Assembly: GCA_016716605.1 (NCBI GenBank)
Contig: JADJWA010000001.1
Coordinates: 3,021,001-3,085,000, forward strand
DNA length: 64,000 nucleotides
Direction of reading: 5' to 3'
Source: Flavobacteriales bacterium
Lineage (GTDB): Bacteria > Bacteroidota > Bacteroidia > Flavobacteriales_F > PHOS-HE28
The notes under the pieces were generated by a model. It was not told the DNA's origin, did not search any database, and was given only the letters and a program-made list of their open reading frames with translations. Position numbers and translations under genes: made by a program. Positions 44,944 to 53,947 of this stretch are shown here, piece after piece. Positions within the stretch are counted from its first letter, which is position 1; each line of letters starts with the position of its first letter.

Positions 44944-45435
44944 ATGCACATCGGACCATCTCTGCTACTCCTCGCTGGCACGGCCCTCACACCTTCCTGT
45001 TCCATCGGAGCCCAGGTGGATCCGCCACACGCGCGATCGAACGGAGCCGCCGATTTGACGGCCACTGTCGCCGCCCTGGATAGCGCCCTGTTCGCTGCCT
45101 TCAACGCCCACGATGCCGAGCACCTCGGCACCTTTTTCACCAAGGACCTCGAATTCTACCACGACAAGACCGGTCTCGCGGGTTACGACAGCACTTTGGC
45201 GGGGTTCCAGCGGCTCTTCACGCAGCCCACCACCGATGATATCCGCCGCGAGTTGGTGCCGAGCAGCTTGAAGGTCCATCCGCTTGGCGAGTTCGGGCTG
45301 TTGGAGATCTGCCAGCACCGCTTCTGCCACACAGAGAACGGCCATGAGGAGTGCGGCACCTTCAAGAAAATCATGATCTGGTGCGAAGAAGGCGATAGAT
45401 ACAAGGTGTGCCGCGTGATCAGCTACGATCATTGA
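44944..45435 (+). CDS. NTF2-like (DUF4440-type) exported protein
   Basis: A 163-residue protein with a hydrophobic N-terminal segment (SLLLLAGTALTPSCS) followed by an NTF2/SnoaL-type domain: DSALFAAFNAHDAEHLGTFFTKDLEFYHDKTGL, then a strand block LLEICQHRFCHTENGHEECG and the end RYKVCRVISYDH. The cysteine near residue 19 could be a lipidation site, but the preceding residues (LTPS) are a poor lipobox. It resembles DUF4440 proteins. It starts 35 bases after the serine hydrolase and may be co-transcribed with it. No specific reaction can be assigned. Confidence 0.7.
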   Translation: MHIGPSLLLLAGTALTPSCSIGAQVDPPHARSNGAADLTATVAALDSALFAAFNAHDAEHLGTFFTKDLEFYHDKTGLAGYDSTLAGFQRLFTQPTTDDIRRELVPSSLKVHPLGEFGLLEICQHRFCHTENGHEECGTFKKIMIWCEEGDRYKVCRVISYDH

Positions 45436-45559
45436 TCCCGGCTCCGCCGCGGGTCAAGCGGCTGGATCTGCTGCCGACAAACGAACCCCAACAGGTCCAG
45501 TGCTGCCCTTGCAGCTTTCGGAATAGATCCTACTTTTCGACCCCATAACCCCCAAACCC

Positions 45560-46129
45560 ATGAAAAAGCCCCTACTGTATTTGCTGCCCCTTGCAACCCT
45601 CGTATGGTCTTGCGGAGGGCACGATCCCGAGCATGACAAGATGATGGCCGAGCACAAAGCCATGCTATCGGCTGATAGTGCCAAGCACGCGGAGATGGAC
45701 CGGATGAAACAAACAACGCAGCGTTTCTATGATATGTGGATGGCGGGGAAGTCCGATGGCATCGAGGAGTTCGTTGGGGAGAATTTCATGTCGAACAACC
45801 CCATTCCGGGCATCACCTCCACCGGCGTCCAGCAGATGAAGGACATGATCGCCATTTCCAGCTCGACCTTCACGGACAATAAAGTGGAGGAGATGAACAT
45901 GACGGCGGACGGTGACCGTGTGGTGGCGCATTACAGGTGGAAGGCCGTGAACACAGGTGGCATGGGCGAAGGCATGCCCGCTACCAACAAGCCCATCGAT
46001 GTGCACGGGGTGGATATCCTGCGTTTCGAGAACGGGAAGATCGTGGAGCACTGGGGCTACATGGAGGAAATGAAGATGATGCAGCAACTGGGCATGATGC
46101 CCGGTGATGAAGCTGGATCGAAGAATTGA
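45560..46129 (+). CDS. NTF2/SnoaL-like lipoprotein
   Basis: A 189-residue protein. The signal ends in a lipobox-like LVWSC near residue 18, followed by a charged, methionine-rich stretch (EHDKMMAEHKAM). The rest is SnoaL-like: FYDMWMAGKSDGIEEFVGENF, then NPIPGITSTGVQQMKDMI and a beta sheet with VDILRFENGKIVEHWGYME, the typical ester-cyclase fold end. It is probably membrane-anchored in the periplasm. It is followed 20 bases later by a perfect intrinsic terminator, so it is an independent unit or the end of one. Confidence 0.78.
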   Translation: MKKPLLYLLPLATLVWSCGGHDPEHDKMMAEHKAMLSADSAKHAEMDRMKQTTQRFYDMWMAGKSDGIEEFVGENFMSNNPIPGITSTGVQQMKDMIAISSSTFTDNKVEEMNMTADGDRVVAHYRWKAVNTGGMGEGMPATNKPIDVHGVDILRFENGKIVEHWGYMEEMKMMQQLGMMPGDEAGSKN

Positions 46130-46149
46130 ACTGGAACAGGATCCAAGGA

Positions 46150-46180
46150 GCGGCAGGGCATCACCCTGCCGCTTTCATTC
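46150..46180 (+). terminator. Intrinsic terminator after SnoaL-like lipoprotein
   Basis: GCGGCAGGG and CCCTGCCGC form a perfect 9-bp stem around CATCA, followed by TTTCATT. Confidence 0.8.
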
Positions 46181-46229
46181 ATGCTTGTGATCGTTAACCG
46201 CGAAACGGAACGACCTGAACACGGAACGC

Positions 46230-46679
46230 TCAGCGCAAGCCCACCGCCCGCTCGTGATCCATGGCCACGGCCTGCTCAAGGAGATTCCCGAGCAAGCGGG
46301 CATCAGTCGTGGTGAAGGATTGAAGGTCGCGCCAGAGCACCTGCTTGCGCGAGCCACGCTCGAGATAGGCCAAGGGATCGGAAAGCAGCACGCCATAGCT
46401 GAATCCGAACCGCACGCCCTCATAGGTCTTTTTGCCGCCCCAAAGCACCGAAGCCGGCCAGATGAAGCAGACATCGCGGCGCCCTTTGTAAGCAAGGATG
46501 TTGTAGGAAAGTCGTTCCTTCAGACCAGGGGCTTCACTGATGATGAACTCGCGCAACTGCTCCATGAGCGCCCGCTCATCGGCAGGGAGGAAATCCAGGA
46601 GCTCTTGCGCCGATGCGAAGCGGATGCCGCCCGAGAGGATTGCGGATGGCGCTGGCTTGCTCGCTTTCGGGTTCGTCAT
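46230..46679 (-). CDS. DUF1801 domain protein
   Basis: A 149-residue cytoplasmic protein of the DUF1801 (YdhG/YjbR-like) type: FLPADERALMEQLREFIISEAPGLKERLSYNILAYKGRRDVCFI with a central WPASVLWGGKKTYEGVRFGFSYG segment. Such small proteins have an iron-sulfur assembly frataxin-like fold in some members; the role here is unknown. The ATG at 46679 is preferred to the upstream 46724 because the first 15 residues of the longer version have no family match. It converges with the preceding lipoprotein gene across the terminator. Confidence 0.75.
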   Translation of the reverse strand: MTNPKASKPAPSAILSGGIRFASAQELLDFLPADERALMEQLREFIISEAPGLKERLSYNILAYKGRRDVCFIWPASVLWGGKKTYEGVRFGFSYGVLLSDPLAYLERGSRKQVLWRDLQSFTTTDARLLGNLLEQAVAMDHERAVGLR

Positions 46680-46720
46680 GATGCGAAATTCCAACCGCGC
46701 CGTGCTTTTCCGATGACGGA

Positions 46721-47170
46721 TCACCTTTTCCGGTCCGAACGGTCGATCCGGAAAGGCACGGATAGGTTCACTTCAGCCGCAACGCGCCTTCCCCGCTTCC
46801 GCGCCGGCTCCCACTTCGGCATGGCTTCAAGCAGGCGACGGGCCTCCGCGGCCAGACCGGGCGCACCGGGGACACCGTTGACGATGCGCACTGCGCTCAT
46901 GCGGCCATTCTTGGTGATGGTGAAGGCCGCCAGCACTTGGCCTTCCTTATGCCGCGATCGCTCGGAGTCAGGGTAGCGTACGCTGTCGGCGAAATACCGC
47001 ATCATGGCATCGGAGCCGCCCGGGAATCGCGGGGCGATATCGTATGCGGGCTCGCGCTCCACATAGGGCAACAGGTTATCCTGACCATGTGATGGGTACG
47101 CGTTCACAAGCCATAGGATGAGGAACTGGATGCGCAGCGGCATGGCCCACGAAGATGATGCGATCCGCAT
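46721..47170 (-). CDS. TonB-family C-terminal domain protein
   Basis: A 149-residue protein with an N-terminal hydrophobic segment (LRIQFLILWLVNAYPSHGQ) that may be a signal peptide, then a TonB-type C-terminal domain: MMRYFADSVRYPDSERSRHKEGQVLAAFTI, and an end with AMPKWEPARKRGRRVAAEVNLSVPFR. The proline-rich spacer and long anchor of a true energy-transducing TonB are missing, so it is more like the short standalone TonB-domain proteins common in Bacteroidota. Start may be the ATG at 47170 or a later ATG ten codons in (MPLRIQF). Function unknown. Confidence 0.75.
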   Translation of the reverse strand: MRIASSSWAMPLRIQFLILWLVNAYPSHGQDNLLPYVEREPAYDIAPRFPGGSDAMMRYFADSVRYPDSERSRHKEGQVLAAFTITKNGRMSAVRIVNGVPGAPGLAAEARRLLEAMPKWEPARKRGRRVAAEVNLSVPFRIDRSDRKR

Positions 47171-47261
47171 GGAACCTTTGGAAAGAAGCCATTCTTCACG
47201 GACCGCGTCCGTTCACCAGCACCGAGCATCAATGGAAGCATCCATTGGCTTCATTCGTGGC

Positions 47262-48218
47262 ATGAAGGCATTGCTCTGCAGTGGATACGGTCCGCCCGAG
47301 TCGCTGAGGGTGCACGAGGTTCCGATACCAATGCCCAGGAAAGGCCAGGTACTGGTGCGCGTGCGAGCCACCACCGTGAACGACTACGACTGGAGCATGG
47401 TGACCGGGCGCCCGCGCATCTACCGGCTCTTCTTCGGAATATTCCGTCCCCGACGGCCGATACCGGGCATGGAGCTCGCGGGCACGGTGGAGGCTGTGGG
47501 GCCTGGAGTCACACGATGGAAGGTCGGCGATGCGGTCTATGGCGATACCTCGAACGGTGGCCTGGGCACTTTCGCGGAGTTCGTTGCTGTTCCGGCGACC
47601 GAATTGCGGCGTATCCCCGATGGCCTCTCCTTCGAGCAAGCCGCAGCGGTGCCGCACGCCTTGGAACTGGCCTACCAAGGCCTCTTCGACGTGGGCCGAT
47701 TGCAGCATGGCGAACGCGTCCTGCTCAACGGCGGCGGCGGCGGAGTGGGCACCTTCGCCCTGCAACTCGCCAAACAACGAGGCTGCACCGTTTGGGGCGT
47801 GGACACCGGACCCAAGCTGGAGGCCATGACCGCGCTCGGCTTCGACCGCGTCATCGACTACAAGCAGCAGGACTTCACGCGCTTGAACGAGCGCTTCGAC
47901 CTGGTGCTGGACACACGGACCAAGCGCTCGGCAAGGGAACTGTCGCGTGCGCTCACCATGCAAGGCCGCTATGTGACCGTGGGCGGCGACCCCGGCCGTT
48001 TGATCGCGCTGCTCTTCGCACGCTGGTTCGGCCGGAGCAACATGCGCATCCTCGCGCTTAAGTCGAACATGAACCTCGATGAGCTAGCCCCATCGTTGAG
48101 CCATGGCGAGCTGAAGCCGGTGATCGATGGACCCTATCCACTCAGTGAAGCGCCGCGCTTGATCCGCTACTTCGGGGAAGGCAGGCACACGGGCAAGGTG
48201 GTGATGGAAGTCGGATGA
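47262..48218 (+). CDS. Quinone oxidoreductase-like NAD(P)-dependent dehydrogenase (MDR)
   Basis: A 318-residue cytoplasmic medium-chain dehydrogenase/reductase. The GroES-like N-terminal part has GQVLVRVRATTVNDYDWSMVTGRPR and GMELAGTVEAVGPGVTRWKVGDAVYG. The nucleotide loop NGGGGGVGTFALQLAK near residue 153 binds NAD(P)H. The catalytic zinc ligands of alcohol dehydrogenases are absent, matching the zinc-free quinone/enone reductases. The open frame extends upstream to 47118, but the ATG at 47262 opens the first conserved strand (KALLCSGYGPPESLRV). Substrate unknown. Confidence 0.85.
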   Translation: MKALLCSGYGPPESLRVHEVPIPMPRKGQVLVRVRATTVNDYDWSMVTGRPRIYRLFFGIFRPRRPIPGMELAGTVEAVGPGVTRWKVGDAVYGDTSNGGLGTFAEFVAVPATELRRIPDGLSFEQAAAVPHALELAYQGLFDVGRLQHGERVLLNGGGGGVGTFALQLAKQRGCTVWGVDTGPKLEAMTALGFDRVIDYKQQDFTRLNERFDLVLDTRTKRSARELSRALTMQGRYVTVGGDPGRLIALLFARWFGRSNMRILALKSNMNLDELAPSLSHGELKPVIDGPYPLSEAPRLIRYFGEGRHTGKVVMEVG

Positions 48219-48277
48219 ACTCAGTACCGAGCCGGCCCTCCTCGATCCGATTGATGCGCATCGCCTAGCTTGCCGCT

Positions 48278-50947
48278 GTGCGCCACCGAAGATTGCTCGG
48301 CCTTCTCTGCACATGGGCGTGTGGGATCCAGGCCCCAGCCCAAATACCCTATCAGAATCGATCCATCCCCGACGAGCAGCGCGTCAGCGACCTCCTCACG
48401 CGCATGACGCCCGACGAGAAGCTCCGCCAGCTCTTCATGGTGGCGGGTGACTTGGGCACGGACAGCGCACGCTTCGACAACGGGATCTTCGGCTTCCAGT
48501 TGCACGCTGCATCGCAAGGCGGCGAGGCGGCAGGACAGCTTCTCTCCTACCCAGCCGGCCCTGATGCGAAGCGCACGCTGGAGAAGGTGAACGCCACGCA
48601 GCGCTTCTTCATGGAGCGCACTCGGCTGAAGATCCCCATGCTGTCCTTCGATGAAGCCCTGCACGGACTGGTGCGCAGCGGCGCCACGGCCTTTCCGCAG
48701 AGCATCGGCATGGCGGCATCCTTCGATACGACCTTGATGAGCCAAGTGGCAACCGCGATCGCGTTGGAGACGAAAGCGCGCGGTATCCGCATGGTGCTCA
48801 GTCCGGTTGTGAACCTGGCCACCGACCCGCGCTGGGGCCGCGTGGAGGAGACCTATGGGGAGGATCCGCTGCTGTCCTCGCTTATGGGCGCCACGTACGT
48901 GAAGGCGATGGAAAGCCGCGGTATCATCACCACGCCCAAGCACTTCGTGGCCAACCATGGCGATGGCGGCCGCGACAGCTACCCGGCCTTCCACAGCGAA
49001 CGGCTGCTGCGCGAGACCTACTTCAAGCCCTTCAAGGCGTGCATCCAGCAGGGCGGCGCACGTTCGATCATGACGTCCTACAATTCGCTGGATGGCCGGC
49101 CATGCAGCGCGAACAGCTGGCTGCTGAACGACGTGCTCCGTAAGGACTGGGGCTTCCGCGGCTTCGTGATCAGCGATGCGGCGGCCACCGGCGGGGCCAA
49201 CGTGCTGCACTTCACTGCGCGTGACTATGAGGACGCTGGTAAGCAGAGCGTGGAGAACGGACAGGACGTGATCTTCCAGACGGACATCGCGCATTACGAG
49301 CTGTTCAAGAAGCCTTTCCTCGATGGCACGGTGCGGCAGGGCGCCATCGACAGCGCCGTGGCCAACGTGCTGCGGATGAAATTCGAGCTGGGGCTGTTCG
49401 ATCGGCCGTACCAGAGCGATTCATTGCTGAACGCGCTCGATATGGAGAAACACCGCGAACTCGCGTACGAGATGGCGGTGAAGAGTGCGGTGCTGCTGAA
49501 GAACAAGAACTATACACTGCCCATCGGTCCTGTGATGAAACGCATCGCGGTGATCGGGGCCGACGCGGACGAACCACGGCTCGGAGGGTACAGCGGGCCA
49601 GGCAATGCGCCCGTGAGCATATTGGAAGGTCTGCGAGAGCGCCTCCAGGGCAAGGCCGAAGTGTTGTACGCGCCGGGTCCTGGGCGATCGGACAACCGCA
49701 TCGAAGTTGTTCCGGCGAATGTGCTATTCCACAAGGAAGGCGACAAGCTCGAGCCCGGTCTTGTCGCGCGCTACTTCAACGGAATAGACCTGACGGGAAC
49801 ACCCGCATTCTCGCGGATCGATCAGCAGATCGATTTCAACTGGACACTCTATGGCCCTGACAGCCGGATCGCCTACGACCATTTCGGCGTCATCTGGGAG
49901 GGCGTAGTTATCACCCAGCAGGAATACAACTGCTTATTCGGCATTGAGGGCAACGACGGTTATCGTCTCTACCTGGACGGCGAACTCGTGATCGACCGCT
50001 GGAACGACCAGGGCTACAGCACAACTACCGTTTACCATGACTTCATGCCAGGGGAGCGCACGGAACTTCGCATCGAATACCGTGAGCGCACCGGCAATGC
50101 GCGATTCCGACTGGTTTGGCAAACCGGCGAAGGCTGGGCGCAGAAGAGCGAGCAGGTGGAAGCGGCCAAGGAGCTTGCTGAGGTGTGCGACTTCGTAGTG
50201 GCCGTGGTCGGGATGGAGGAAGGCGAGTTCCGCGATCGCAGCAGCTTGAAACTGCCGGGCTATCAGGAGTGGTTCATCGACGCGCTGATCGGTACCGGCA
50301 GGCCAGTGGCCGTGGTGGTGGTCGGAGGAAGCGCTTTCACCGTGGAGAATTGGATCGTGAACGCCGGAGCCGTGCTCATGGCCTGGTACCCCGGCGAAGC
50401 AGGCGGCCTCGCCATCGCCGATCTGCTGTTGGGCGCGCGCAATCCCAGCGGCAAATTGCCCATCACCTTCCCGCGCAACGAGGGCCAGCTTCCTTTGGTG
50501 TACAACCACTACCCCACTGGTCGCGGCGATGACTACGTGGATGGCACCGGCCAACCGCTCTTCCCCTTCGGCTACGGGCTGAGCTACACCAGCTTCGAGT
50601 ACAGTGATCTGAAGCTGAGCGGATCGACGTTCACCGCCAAGGACACTGTCATCATCTCCTTCAAGCTGAAGAACACGGGCGCTGTTGCAGGTGAAGAGGT
50701 CGTGCAGCTCTACACCCACGATGAGCTCGCCAGCGTGGCGCGGCCCGTGAAGGAGCTGAAGGGCTTCCAGCGCGTGGCGCTGAATCCGGGCGAGACGAGG
50801 ACCGTTTCGTTCACGCTCGACGCGAGCATGCTCACGCTCTTCAACGAAGCGATGGAGGAAGTGACCGAGCCCGGGATGTTCCGTGTGATGATCGGCGGAT
50901 CGAGCAAGGACATCAGGCTGCGCGCGTTGGTGGAGCTTGAGGAGTGA
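48278..50947 (+). CDS. Glycoside hydrolase family 3 beta-glycosidase with PA14 domain
   Basis: An 889-residue exported GH3 enzyme. The start is GTG; a signal peptide ends QAPAQ near residue 22. The barrel domain carries KHFVANHGDGGRDSYP near residue 228 and the nucleophile segment GFVISDAAATGG (catalytic Asp near 299), where the usual residue after Asp is replaced by alanine. The second alpha/beta domain covers residues 390-490. A PA14 domain (about 495-615, VARYFNGIDLTG to FRLVW) is inserted, as in beta-glucosidases such as BglX relatives. A fibronectin-III-like end (about 790-889) closes the protein. A TAGCTTGC box four bases before GTG suggests a leaderless start. It is followed by the GH38-like gene. 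Confidence 0.92.
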   Translation: MRHRRLLGLLCTWACGIQAPAQIPYQNRSIPDEQRVSDLLTRMTPDEKLRQLFMVAGDLGTDSARFDNGIFGFQLHAASQGGEAAGQLLSYPAGPDAKRTLEKVNATQRFFMERTRLKIPMLSFDEALHGLVRSGATAFPQSIGMAASFDTTLMSQVATAIALETKARGIRMVLSPVVNLATDPRWGRVEETYGEDPLLSSLMGATYVKAMESRGIITTPKHFVANHGDGGRDSYPAFHSERLLRETYFKPFKACIQQGGARSIMTSYNSLDGRPCSANSWLLNDVLRKDWGFRGFVISDAAATGGANVLHFTARDYEDAGKQSVENGQDVIFQTDIAHYELFKKPFLDGTVRQGAIDSAVANVLRMKFELGLFDRPYQSDSLLNALDMEKHRELAYEMAVKSAVLLKNKNYTLPIGPVMKRIAVIGADADEPRLGGYSGPGNAPVSILEGLRERLQGKAEVLYAPGPGRSDNRIEVVPANVLFHKEGDKLEPGLVARYFNGIDLTGTPAFSRIDQQIDFNWTLYGPDSRIAYDHFGVIWEGVVITQQEYNCLFGIEGNDGYRLYLDGELVIDRWNDQGYSTTTVYHDFMPGERTELRIEYRERTGNARFRLVWQTGEGWAQKSEQVEAAKELAEVCDFVVAVVGMEEGEFRDRSSLKLPGYQEWFIDALIGTGRPVAVVVVGGSAFTVENWIVNAGAVLMAWYPGEAGGLAIADLLLGARNPSGKLPITFPRNEGQLPLVYNHYPTGRGDDYVDGTGQPLFPFGYGLSYTSFEYSDLKLSGSTFTAKDTVIISFKLKNTGAVAGEEVVQLYTHDELASVARPVKELKGFQRVALNPGETRTVSFTLDASMLTLFNEAMEEVTEPGMFRVMIGGSSKDIRLRALVELEE

Positions 50948-50979
50948 GAGAAAACCTGTCCGTTCGTCATCTTTGAGAC

Positions 50980-53880
50980 ATGCGTCCAACTGCAATCGCT
51001 TTCCTGCTAGCCGGGACCACGGCCTTTGCCCAGGTCGACCTTCCCGTTTTCGGCAAGCAGGACGTGATCAACGGCTACGCCAAGGATGTGGAGGGCGAGG
51101 TCCTCTCCTACTTCAGCGTGTACCCGGAGCATGCCACCACGGCTCTGCTGACGCGATGCACCGATGGGAAGAAGGCCATCGCGTGGGAAACAGCCGATGT
51201 ACCCTTCTCTGAAAGGGAGTCGGTCCAGTATTACTACTTCAGCTGGATTGCCGCGCACAACAGCACCACTAGCGGGGGTGACCGAAGCTTCGATCTGTTC
51301 ATTGGGGATCAGAAGGCACTCACGTTCACTACGCACAATTCAACCAAGCCTGCCACATGGGCGGTGGACACTGTGGACAGGGTGGCGCTGGTCTTCGAAT
51401 TCTCGAAGGCCGACCGCCACGGCGATGCGCACGGGTTTGCGCATTTGCGGGTACCGAGGAAGTACGTTACACCAGGCCAGCCGCTGCGGCTGAAAGTGGT
51501 GGGCCACGCGCAGAACAGCCCGGACTGGTTCATGACCTTCCGGTACACGTTAGAGGAGAAGGTGGAGGTGGAAGCGCTTCCATTCCTCCGATCAAAGGGC
51601 AAGAAGGACTTCCATCCCTTGCTGTTCACCGTGATGCACTTCGGGAAGCCAGCGCAGATGCGCGTCTGGACCAACGATGACCCTGAACCCGCCGTCTTCA
51701 ACATCGTCAATGGGTTGCAGACCGTGGAAGTTCTCCTTGGGGAAGTGACTGGGCCAGCAAAGGTGCGTGTGGTCGCGGACATTGACGGCGCGGCGGGTAT
51801 CGACACACTGATGCGAATCGAACCTGTGATCCATCGCGACATCCACCTCGTCCACCACAGCCACACCGACATCGGCTACAGCCACCTACAGTCGGAGGTG
51901 AAGATGATCCAGAACAACAACATCAACAAGGCGCTGGAACTGATCGACCGCACCAAGGACTATCCCGAAGACAGCCGCTTCGTGTGGAACGTGGAGAGCC
52001 TCTGGGCCGTGGAGAACTTCCTGGGCATCGCCAGCGAGGCGGACAAGCAGCGCTTCATCGCGGCGGTAAAAGCAGGGCGGATCGCCCTCAGCGCGAATTA
52101 CGCGAACATCCTCACCGGCCTCTGCACGCCGGAGGAGATGCACTGGATCGTGGAGTACGCCGATTCCCTGCGGAAGTGGTACGACCTGCCGATCACCATG
52201 GCGATGCAAACGGACATCCCCGGCATGAGCTGGAGCATGGTGGACGCCTACGCCGCGCACGGCATCCGCCACCTGAGCCAAGGGCCCAATTACATCCCCG
52301 ATATGCCCGACGGCGGCGACCGCATCGGCAGCACCTTGCGCGAACAGGGCGACAAGCCCTACTGGTGGAAGGGCACCACGGGCAAGGACAGCATCCTCGT
52401 TTGGACGGCCGGCCAAGGCTACGGCGGCTGGCACGGATACACCGCCGGGGCGATCAAAGAGCGCGGCACACGGAAGATCGCCGCCTACATGAACGAGCTC
52501 GCCGCGAAGGGTTATCCCTACGACATGGTGCAGTGGCGCTACAACATCGTGAGCGACAACGGACCGGTGGACAGCACGCTCAGCGACTTCGTGCGCGATT
52601 GGAACGAGAAGTACGCTTCACCGCGATTGATCATCGCGAACGCGGGCACGATGATGCAGCAGTTCGAGGAGAAGTACGGCAAGCAGCTCCCCACCTGGAG
52701 CGGAGACTTCACGCCCTATTGGGAGGATGGCGCCTACAGCACAGCGAAGGAGGAAGGTGATGTGCGCGTGCTCAGTGCGCGGCTTTCCAACTTGATCGAG
52801 GCGGCGACGATCTTGAAAAAGCCCATCGACCCGCACCTGCTCTACCGTGCCAAGCGCAGCATCGTGATGTGGCACGAGCACACCTGGGGCGCGTGGTGCA
52901 GCATCAGCGATCCGGATGCGCACTTCACCACCGACCAGTGGCGGGTGAAAAAGGCGTTTGCGGATAGTGCGGGGTGGTATGTCTTTCAGATCGCAGAATC
53001 CGTCCAGCGAGGAAGCACACCGGGCAGCCCTCGCTACTTCGTGAATACCTATGACAGGCAAGTCTGGAATGCCAGCCCGAATGGAACAGGAACACTTCCT
53101 CGCGGCGAATCGACAGAAGATCATGACAACGAGATCGAGGTCGATGAGAGTGGTCTCGGTCTTCTAATTTGCCAGTCGGTTCAACTTCCAGATTCCGGAA
53201 GCCGCCAATTCTGCATGTCCCCAGCATGGTACAGGAATACACTGGCAGAGGGTCAACCATCATCGCAAGCGCGTGGCATCCCAAACTCCAGCTTCCTTTG
53301 GACATCCTCAGCAGTAGTTGGCACGGACACGATCAATACATCAGAAATAAGCCTCTTGGGAGTGGATCTCTACGGTGTCCAATACACGATCAAGAAAACG
53401 TCCTTCCGTGGCAAGGAATCCCTCCACCTCGCCCTCCCCTTCAACATCCCCAACGCCACCGTTCGCATCGGCATCGGCGATACCTGCATAACGCCTGAAA
53501 ACGGCCGCATCCCCGGCAGCAACAACGATTTCTTCTGTGCCCAACGCTGGATCGATGTGAGCAACGACAGTATGGGCGTCACCATCGTATGCCCGCAGGG
53601 CGCGATCTGGGAAGTGGGCGAAATGGTGGACGAACGCAAGGTGAGCCCCGGCCGCGGAACGAACCCGGAGCTGTACAAGGCATGGAAGACCGAGGCGAAG
53701 AGCAGCAGCACCCTCTACCTCTACGCCCTCAACAACTACTGGCACACCAACTTCAAGGCCGACCAGGAAGGGCCCATCACCTTCGACCTCTACGTGAAGA
53801 TGCACGGGCCGTTCAAGTTGGAGGATGCGCGGAGGTTCGGGCTGGAGATGACAAGGCCGTTGATCACGTGGTGGAAGTAG
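50980..53880 (+). CDS. Glycoside hydrolase family 38-like (alpha-mannosidase-type) protein
   Basis: A 966-residue exported protein with a signal peptide (AIAFLLAGTTAFAQ). The central domain has the GH38-type metal/active-site opening HSHTDIGY near residue 292 and a nucleophile-like QTDIPGMSW near residue 410. The remainder is a large all-beta C-terminal region, closing with PLITWWK. The likely activity is removal of alpha-mannose or a related sugar, but some GH38-like families (for example DUF5054) are uncharacterised. It lies 32 bases after the GH3 gene; the two probably act together on one glycan. A segment near 52,990-53,400 (about residues 670-805) has visibly lower GC and different codon choice than the flanks. 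Confidence 0.8.
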   Translation: MRPTAIAFLLAGTTAFAQVDLPVFGKQDVINGYAKDVEGEVLSYFSVYPEHATTALLTRCTDGKKAIAWETADVPFSERESVQYYYFSWIAAHNSTTSGGDRSFDLFIGDQKALTFTTHNSTKPATWAVDTVDRVALVFEFSKADRHGDAHGFAHLRVPRKYVTPGQPLRLKVVGHAQNSPDWFMTFRYTLEEKVEVEALPFLRSKGKKDFHPLLFTVMHFGKPAQMRVWTNDDPEPAVFNIVNGLQTVEVLLGEVTGPAKVRVVADIDGAAGIDTLMRIEPVIHRDIHLVHHSHTDIGYSHLQSEVKMIQNNNINKALELIDRTKDYPEDSRFVWNVESLWAVENFLGIASEADKQRFIAAVKAGRIALSANYANILTGLCTPEEMHWIVEYADSLRKWYDLPITMAMQTDIPGMSWSMVDAYAAHGIRHLSQGPNYIPDMPDGGDRIGSTLREQGDKPYWWKGTTGKDSILVWTAGQGYGGWHGYTAGAIKERGTRKIAAYMNELAAKGYPYDMVQWRYNIVSDNGPVDSTLSDFVRDWNEKYASPRLIIANAGTMMQQFEEKYGKQLPTWSGDFTPYWEDGAYSTAKEEGDVRVLSARLSNLIEAATILKKPIDPHLLYRAKRSIVMWHEHTWGAWCSISDPDAHFTTDQWRVKKAFADSAGWYVFQIAESVQRGSTPGSPRYFVNTYDRQVWNASPNGTGTLPRGESTEDHDNEIEVDESGLGLLICQSVQLPDSGSRQFCMSPAWYRNTLAEGQPSSQARGIPNSSFLWTSSAVVGTDTINTSEISLLGVDLYGVQYTIKKTSFRGKESLHLALPFNIPNATVRIGIGDTCITPENGRIPGSNNDFFCAQRWIDVSNDSMGVTIVCPQGAIWEVGEMVDERKVSPGRGTNPELYKAWKTEAKSSSTLYLYALNNYWHTNFKADQEGPITFDLYVKMHGPFKLEDARRFGLEMTRPLITWWK

Positions 53881-53893
53881 CCCTCACCCCCAG

Positions 53894-53914
53894 CCCCTCT
53901 CCCAAGGAGAGGGG
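53894..53914. terminator. GC-rich 9-bp hairpin after GH38-like gene
   Basis: CCCCTCTCC pairs with GGAGAGGGG around a CAA loop, immediately downstream of the GH38-like stop and preceded by CCCTCACCCCCAG. There is no T-tract, so it may be an interspersed repeat rather than a classical terminator. Confidence 0.45.
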
Positions 53915-53947
53915 AGCAGATCCGCGTTCTGCGGTTAATTCGCCTTC

